A stretch of 9,127 bases of DNA, from positions 30,587 to 39,713 of the forward strand of contig NZ_RCMC01000239.1 in NCBI RefSeq assembly GCF_011319475.1, written 5' to 3'. This stretch comes from Candidatus Nitrosotalea sp. FS. Lineage in GTDB: Archaea > Thermoproteota > Nitrososphaeria > Nitrososphaerales > Nitrosopumilaceae. This document shows positions 5,837-9,127 of this stretch, piece by piece. A model generated the notes under the pieces. That model saw nothing but the letters and a program-made list of their open reading frames with translations. It made no database searches and was not told where the DNA came from. Both the position numbers and the translations under genes were made by a program. How positions within the stretch are numbered: the stretch's first letter is position 1; every line of letters begins with the position of its first letter.

Positions 5837-6700
5837 TTGGTATTGAAACAAGAATACCAGCTAATCTCAGTTGCGCCAAAACCATTTGTCAAATGGGCAG
5901 GAGGCAAGAGACAGCTCTTACCTGTCATTACAAGTCACATTCCTAGTAAATTCGAGAGATATTTTGAGCCGTTCCTAGGGGGAGGTGCAGTCTTTTTTTC
6001 ACTTGTCTCCAAAGAAAGAAAAAAGTGGTTAATCTCTGACCTTAATTCTGATCTGATATTGTCATATGTCACAATTAGGGATAAAGTGAAGGAACTTGTT
6101 TTATCACTAGAAAACCACGCTGAAAATTATTCCAAAAACCAGAGTGCGTACTATTACAAGGTACGAGAAGCAAATCCAAAAAATGAAATTGATAAAGTTT
6201 CAAGATTGATCTTTCTTAACAAGACATGCTTTAATGGGTTATACCGCGTAAACAGCAAAGGAAAATTCAATGTTCCTGTTGGAAGATACGTAAATCCAAA
6301 CATTGTAAACAAGGAAAATCTTTTTGAAGTAAGCAAAACATTGCAATCAAAAGACATTTCAATCAAATGCCAAGATTTTGAAGATGCACTAAAAGGGGTA
6401 GGACATGGGGATTTTGTATATCTAGATCCACCTTACCAGCCAGTTAGTACCACTGCTAGCTTTACTAGTTATACCGACAGTGACTTTGATTTTAGTGACC
6501 AAGAAAGACTCTATGCAAAATTCAAGGCACTTGATAAAAAAGGTGTCAAGGTGTTATTATCAAACTCAAAATCTGGTGAAATAATAAAACTCTTCAAAGA
6601 GTTTTCAGATGGAATAATAGAGATAAACGCAAATAGGTTCATCAATTCTGTGTCACAAAAGAGAACTGGACACACTGAGTTGTTGATTAAAAACTACTAG
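5837..6700 (+). CDS. Dam-like adenine-N6 DNA methyltransferase (D12 class)
   Basis: S-adenosylmethionine-dependent DNA methylase of the D12/Dam group, which methylates adenine N6, often in GATC. The 287 residues show the family order: PFVKWAGGKRQLL (16-28), FEPFLGGGAVFF (43-54, SAM-binding motif I), LNKTCFNGLYRVNSKGKFN (127-145), DPPY at 197-200 (catalytic motif IV), and NRFINSVSQKRTGHTELLI near the C-terminus. All key motifs are intact. Length and motif order match Dam/DpnM-type enzymes. GATC specificity is an inference. No ATG precedes motif X, so TTG at 5837 (or 5843) must start the protein. No restriction endonuclease is recognisable beside it; the next gene encodes an AbiTii-domain protein. 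GATC sites are not obviously depleted in the window. It could be a solitary regulatory methylase or part of a defence module. Confidence 0.92.
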   Translation: MVLKQEYQLISVAPKPFVKWAGGKRQLLPVITSHIPSKFERYFEPFLGGGAVFFSLVSKERKKWLISDLNSDLILSYVTIRDKVKELVLSLENHAENYSKNQSAYYYKVREANPKNEIDKVSRLIFLNKTCFNGLYRVNSKGKFNVPVGRYVNPNIVNKENLFEVSKTLQSKDISIKCQDFEDALKGVGHGDFVYLDPPYQPVSTTASFTSYTDSDFDFSDQERLYAKFKALDKKGVKVLLSNSKSGEIIKLFKEFSDGIIEINANRFINSVSQKRTGHTELLIKNY

Positions 6701-6796
6701 TAAAAAACACAATTTTTCAATAAGATAGAGTAAAATCAAAGATGTTTCCAGTCCTTGATTGTCTTGAATTCTGGAAATAAAGGAAAGATTTTACAA

Positions 6797-7306
6797 ATGG
6801 CCAAAAATGTGAGTATTGAACTCTTGGAAGAGACAAGGTCGCTACATGACATCCTGGAGACCTGTAAGGATGCCTGTAAAATGATTGGAATCTCTGATGA
6901 AAATGCATGGTTAGACCTTGAAATTAACGGCTATCTAGTACGATACAAAACAAGAGATGAACTATATCAAAACCTTCCATCATACAGAAAGACCTCTTGG
7001 AAGTTTTATGATCTTTATGGAAATCCAGTCACTTTGCCACCTGACATGATGGATCTATTTGGCAGGTCTACAGTATATCACCCCATTAAGGAACTGGAGG
7101 GCAAAAATCTGATAACTGTTGAAAGCAAGTTCCTAGACAAGTTTAACAAATTTATCGCAGAGCATGGGGTGGATCAAGTATCTAAAAGTTTGAGAATTCA
7201 TGAAGCTAGAATTTCAAAAGATGACATCAAGCAGGTCCTTGATGGCATAAAGAAAAGAATCCAAGAGTTGCTTGATGTGATAATCTCTCTCTTGGAAGTA
7301 GAGTAA
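6797..7306 (+). CDS. AbiTii-domain protein
   Basis: A 169-residue soluble protein. The N-terminal half looks like the AbiTii domain, named after a lactococcal abortive-infection protein: an initial helix (SIELLEETRSLHDILETCKDACKMIG, about 6-31), then the WLDLEINGY signature (39-46), LPSYRK (60-65), and a hydrophobic strand plus LPPDM (80-84) before a HPIKELEG helix (95-102). The C-terminal part (about 140-167) is a charged amphipathic helix that may form a coiled coil. The function of this domain is not established. The frame is also open from a TTG at 6755, but ATG at 6797 fits the domain start and has a purine-rich GGAAAG about 11 nt upstream. It follows the methyltransferase gene by 96 nt on the same strand, so the two may be co-transcribed. 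The family call is from memory of the signature and is fairly confident. Confidence 0.72.
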   Translation: MAKNVSIELLEETRSLHDILETCKDACKMIGISDENAWLDLEINGYLVRYKTRDELYQNLPSYRKTSWKFYDLYGNPVTLPPDMMDLFGRSTVYHPIKELEGKNLITVESKFLDKFNKFIAEHGVDQVSKSLRIHEARISKDDIKQVLDGIKKRIQELLDVIISLLEVE

Positions 7307-7476
7307 AGACAACACTAACCTTTGTACTACAATCTCTTATTGATGAAAAGTTAATCTGCTAGTTTCACAATATGCTTTCATACAAAATATAGACTCCAAA
7401 ATTAATTCGAATTCTTTTCCTTTGATTCGTAGTATAGTCTATCAAGAGAAAGTTTGTTTGACGATGAAGGTCAAAT

Positions 7477-7481
7477 GGAGG
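7477..7481 (+). promoter_or_regulatory. Shine-Dalgarno-like GGAGG before the kinase anchor reading frame
   Basis: GGAGG lies 12 nt before the ATG at 7494, somewhat long but usable. It supports 7494, rather than the GTG at 7607, as the true translation start of the kinase-like gene. Confidence 0.5.
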
Positions 7482-7493
7482 AAATTTTAGAGC

Positions 7494-7646
7494 ATGACTA
7501 GTTTTGGTCCCATTGGAGGGCTGATGATTGGTATTTTTGGACTCTTGATTGCTGTCTATGGATTAGATGTGCATGAGCCTTTCTCAAGTCAACGTTTTTT
7601 CTTGGAGTGGTTTGTGCTGCAAGCGGGGGTATTATTGTATGGATGA
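7494..7646 (+). CDS. Membrane-anchor reading frame of the kinase-like gene (offset by one base)
   Basis: A 50-codon frame starting with ATG after a GGAGG. Residues 6-24 (PIGGLMIGIFGLLIAVYGL) form a strong transmembrane helix, followed by DVHEPFSSQRFF. Read unchanged, it stops at 7644-7646. A -1 shift at 7595-7601 would instead continue as LGVVCAASGGIIVWMSNRK, a second helix, and enter the PAS/kinase frame. That would give one 444-residue protein with a two-helix anchor, a common sensor-kinase form. It therefore looks like the displaced N-terminus of the following gene rather than a separate gene. The cause may be a one-base deletion, a sequence error, or translational frameshifting. Confidence 0.65.
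   Translation: MTSFGPIGGLMIGIFGLLIAVYGLDVHEPFSSQRFFLEWFVLQAGVLLYG
7595..7601 (+). other. In-phase slippery heptamer T TTT TTC
   Basis: The zero frame from 7494 reads CGT TTT TTC TTG, so the heptamer has the exact X XXY YYZ phase of classic -1 frameshift sites. Slipping back one base continues with CTT GGA GTG, the frame of the downstream kinase. A T6 run is also a common place for sequencing or replication indels. No clear stimulatory hairpin was identified by eye downstream. Confidence 0.45.
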
Positions 7647-8827
7647 GCAATAGAAAACAAGGCAATTCCATTCCAACACAAAAGTATGATGTAACATCAC
7701 AAAAACTAGAACCAAAAACTGACCCTGTAAAATACCGAAATATCTATGACGGCTCACCTGTTCTACAAAGAACGGTAGACACTGCAGGAATAATATTGGA
7801 ATGTAATCAAGTATATGTCAAAAATTTTGGCTCTTCAAAAGAAGACGTTATTGGAAAATCACTCTTTGATCATACTGCCGAAAAAAGTATAGATAATATG
7901 CGTAAAACCTTTGAGATATGGAAAAAATCCGGTAGGGTAGAAAACATTGAGATTTGGTTCAAACGAAAAGATGGAACTGTTTTTCCTGGATTGATAAGTG
8001 CAAATAACATCTACGATGACAAGGGCAAATTAATAGGAAGTAACACTGCGATAAGGGACATATCCGAAATCTACCAAGCACATAGTGTTTTGGGAGACCA
8101 TGAAAAACAAAGAATTCAACTTGATGAACTAAAAAAGATAAACTCTACAAAGGAAGAATTCTACATGATGGTTGCAAAAGAATGTCAAATACCTATAGAA
8201 CCGATAAGAAAATATGCCAAAGTTCTAAGTGATACATCTCTTGGAAGTTTGACTGCAAAACAATCTGAGGCAGTAAACGAAATCTATGACAATGCTATGA
8301 AATTGGAACAGTTGATGCGTGATATCATTGACGTACAAAAACTTAGCAGCAATACAATGGAATTCAAGAAAGAAAAATTCACTGTTGACAGTTTCATGAA
8401 TGGTATAGTGGAAACATGTTCTCCCATGATGAAGGAAAAGAAGATAGAGTTTGTAAACTCCACTGGTATAAAAAGGGCATTAACAAGTGATAAAATAAGA
8501 CTCGGTGAGGTTTTCTACAATCTTGTACAAAATGCAGTTGATTTTGTGCCTACAAATGGGGGAAAAATTGAGATTAAAGCAAAGGAAGAAGAAGGAGACT
8601 CGATTCTGTTTTATGTAAAAGACAATGGAATAGGAATCTTGGAAAAAAGAAAGGACTCGGTCTTCAAAAAATTCTATCAGGTGGATATATCTTTTAAGAG
8701 AAAATATGGAGGAAGTGGATTTGGATTGGTAATTTGTAAGGGAATTGTTGAAAATCTGGGCGGGAAAATTTGGTTTGAAAGCAAAGAAGGAGAAGGCACT
8801 ACATTTTATTTTTCAATTCCGAAATAA
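7607..8827 (+). CDS. PAS-domain histidine-kinase-like protein lacking the phospho-acceptor His
   Basis: 406 residues from the GTG at 7607, which is probably not the real start (see the offset frame at 7494). Residues about 2-14 complete a membrane helix. A PAS sensor domain spans about 49-154 (DTAGIILECNQVY, GKSLFDHT, KRKDGTVFPG, IRDISE). A dimerisation-helix region follows (about 163-250) and then a HATPase_c domain: N box with Asn305 and Asn309, DNGIG at 339-343, KKFYQVD at 354-360, and G2 box GGSGFGL at 368-374. Where the H box should read SHELRTPL the sequence is AKECQIPI, so Lys191 replaces the phospho-acceptor His. ATP binding looks intact while autophosphorylation at the usual site is not possible. 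No response regulator is adjacent. It may act as a pseudokinase, a partner of another kinase, or be decaying. Its stop is 16 nt from the convergent tRNA-Thr. Confidence 0.85.
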   Translation: MVCAASGGIIVWMSNRKQGNSIPTQKYDVTSQKLEPKTDPVKYRNIYDGSPVLQRTVDTAGIILECNQVYVKNFGSSKEDVIGKSLFDHTAEKSIDNMRKTFEIWKKSGRVENIEIWFKRKDGTVFPGLISANNIYDDKGKLIGSNTAIRDISEIYQAHSVLGDHEKQRIQLDELKKINSTKEEFYMMVAKECQIPIEPIRKYAKVLSDTSLGSLTAKQSEAVNEIYDNAMKLEQLMRDIIDVQKLSSNTMEFKKEKFTVDSFMNGIVETCSPMMKEKKIEFVNSTGIKRALTSDKIRLGEVFYNLVQNAVDFVPTNGGKIEIKAKEEEGDSILFYVKDNGIGILEKRKDSVFKKFYQVDISFKRKYGGSGFGLVICKGIVENLGGKIWFESKEGEGTTFYFSIPK

Positions 8828-8843
8828 CCTTGAAAAACATCAA

Positions 8844-8916
8844 GCTTCGAACGGGATTCGATCCCGCGACCTTTACCTTACCAAGGTAACGCTCTACCAG
8901 GCTGAGCTATCGAAGC
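8844..8916 (-). tRNA. tRNA-Thr (GGT anticodon)
   Basis: A 73-nt complete cloverleaf on the minus strand. The acceptor GCTTCGA pairs fully with TCGAAGC, the D stem is GCTC/GAGC, the anticodon stem is TTACC/GGTAA with loop TTGGTAA giving anticodon GGT (8880-8882 on the plus strand reads ACC), the variable region is AGGTC, and the T arm is GCGGG/CCCGT with loop ATCGAAT. CCA is not encoded. No intron is present. The T-loop starts with A rather than the usual T. It decodes ACC and ACT threonine codons. Confidence 0.96.
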
Positions 8917-8940
8917 ATGACAAGCTCGCTCTTCTGAATC

Positions 8941-8948
8941 CTTATTAA
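8941..8948 (-). promoter_or_regulatory. Putative TATA box of tRNA-Thr
   Basis: TTAATAAG on the minus strand lies 24 nt before the tRNA-Thr 5' end, the normal archaeal distance for transcription starting at or very near the mature end. Confidence 0.45.
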
Positions 8949-8983
8949 TCTTACTTGGGTCTGGAAAATTTTTTTCATAAAAC

Positions 8984-8991
8984 GTTTAATT
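8984..8991 (+). promoter_or_regulatory. Putative TATA box of tRNA-Leu
   Basis: GTTTAATT lies 24 nt before the tRNA-Leu 5' end. The 99-nt gap between the two tRNA genes thus holds back-to-back promoters. Confidence 0.45.
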
Positions 8992-9041
8992 TCTCCGACA
9001 TCTCGCTAATAAAACGCAGGAGTCGCCGAGCCTGGCCAAAG

Positions 9042-9062
9042 AAGGTTTAATGGCCTTTGGAC
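9042..9062 (+). other. Noncanonical 21-nt tRNA intron in the D arm (about position 23/24)
   Basis: Removing these 21 nt joins ...CCAAAG to GCGCGGGA and restores the usual tRNA-Leu D stem. The junction forms most of a bulge-helix-bulge: CCAA (9036-9039) pairs perfectly with TTGG (9057-9060), the bulges are AG^A and AC^G, and an inner AGG/CCT stem lies within the intron. The outer exon helix is weak, so this is a relaxed motif. The end bases differ from the exon bases at both sites, so the splice position is unambiguous. Confidence 0.82.
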
Positions 9063-9076
9063 GCGCGGGACTTAAG

Positions 9077-9092
9077 ATCATACTAATGGGTG
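9077..9092 (+). other. Canonical 16-nt tRNA intron at position 37/38
   Basis: The insert lies directly 3' of the anticodon TAA plus G37, the standard archaeal intron position. Outer helix CGGGA/TCCCG, central four-pair helix CTTA/TGGG (with two G-T wobbles), and bulges AG^A and TG^A form a full bulge-helix-bulge for the tRNA splicing endonuclease. Removal yields the loop CTTAAGA. Confidence 0.88.
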
Positions 9093-9127
9093 ATCCCGTC
9101 TCTTAGGGGTTCGTGGGTTCAAATCCC

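Larger units (their letters stand above)
9016..9127 (+). tRNA. tRNA-Leu (TAA anticodon) with two introns, 3' end cut by window
   Basis: Exon 1 is 9016-9041, exon 2 is 9063-9076 and exon 3 starts at 9093. Joined, they give a normal archaeal class II tRNA-Leu: acceptor strand GCAGGAG, D stem GCC/GGC, anticodon stem CGGGA/TCCCG, loop CTTAAGA with anticodon TAA, a long variable arm (about 9099-9112), and T arm GTGGG with loop TTCAAAT. The sequence ends in the T stem, so the rest of that stem and the 3' acceptor strand (expected CTCCTGC) are outside the window. Without removal of both inserts neither the D stem nor the anticodon stem forms. It decodes TTA, and by wobble TTG, leucine codons. Confidence 0.93.

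Noticed and set aside
6755..6796. Upstream TTG extension of the AbiTii-domain gene
   Set aside because: The ATG at 6797 coincides with the domain start and has a purine-rich site upstream; the extra 14 residues have no family-like features.
5837..7306. Complete restriction-modification system
   Set aside because: No endonuclease or specificity subunit is recognisable; the adjacent protein looks like AbiTii, not a nuclease, and GATC is not visibly depleted.
7307..7493. Possible C/D-box-like RNA in the spacer before the kinase gene
   Set aside because: TGATGA-like sequence is present, but no matching D box at suitable spacing was found.
5708..9015. Integrated element using the tRNA genes as attachment site
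   Set aside because: No integrase, no duplicated tRNA 3' fragment and no flanking direct repeats were found by eye.

Overview
The window is from an ammonia-oxidising archaeon (Nitrososphaerota/Thaumarchaeota). The evidence is a complete archaeal ammonia monooxygenase locus (amoB, amoC, amoX, amoA), a partial Amt ammonium transporter, archaeal TATA boxes about 23-35 nt before start codons, AT-rich DNA, and a tRNA gene interrupted by short bulge-helix-bulge introns. The AmoA protein looks like the group I.1a (Nitrosopumilales) type. I cannot name a genus from sequence alone.

Layout. 2-1060: 3' part of amt (+). 1176-3013: four small envelope or membrane genes: a 68-aa membrane protein (+), an anchored or exported jelly-roll protein (+), an exported cupredoxin-fold protein (-), and a 92-aa membrane protein (+). 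3074-5707: the amo locus, with amoB on the minus strand and divergent from amoC-amoX-amoA on the plus strand. 5837-7306: a Dam-type adenine DNA methyltransferase followed by an AbiTii-domain protein. 7494-8827: a PAS/histidine-kinase-like gene whose membrane-anchor reading frame is offset by one base from the rest. 8844-9127: divergent tRNA-Thr(GGT) (-) and tRNA-Leu(TAA) (+). The tRNA-Leu runs off the window end and carries two introns.

How the genes fit together. Amt brings ammonium/ammonia across the membrane. AmoA/B/C with AmoX form the membrane copper enzyme that oxidises ammonia to hydroxylamine. Each amo gene appears to have its own TATA box and a very short or absent leader. amoC and amoX are separated by a hairpin plus T-run. 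Perfect inverted repeats lie just upstream of the amoB and amoA promoters and are candidate operators.

Most unusual points. (1) The kinase-like gene has an in-phase T TTT TTC heptamer exactly where a -1 shift would join a two-helix membrane anchor to the PAS/ATPase body, and the same protein has lysine where the phospho-accepting histidine should be. (2) tRNA-Leu(TAA) has a 21-nt intron in the D arm and a 16-nt intron at 37/38. (3) The exported cupredoxin has lost the Cys, second His and Met copper ligands. (4) A solitary Dam-like methylase sits beside an AbiTii-domain protein, a possible small defence or epigenetic module next to the amo genes. No CRISPR array, transposase or rRNA was seen. 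No gene-free stretch exceeds 300 bases.
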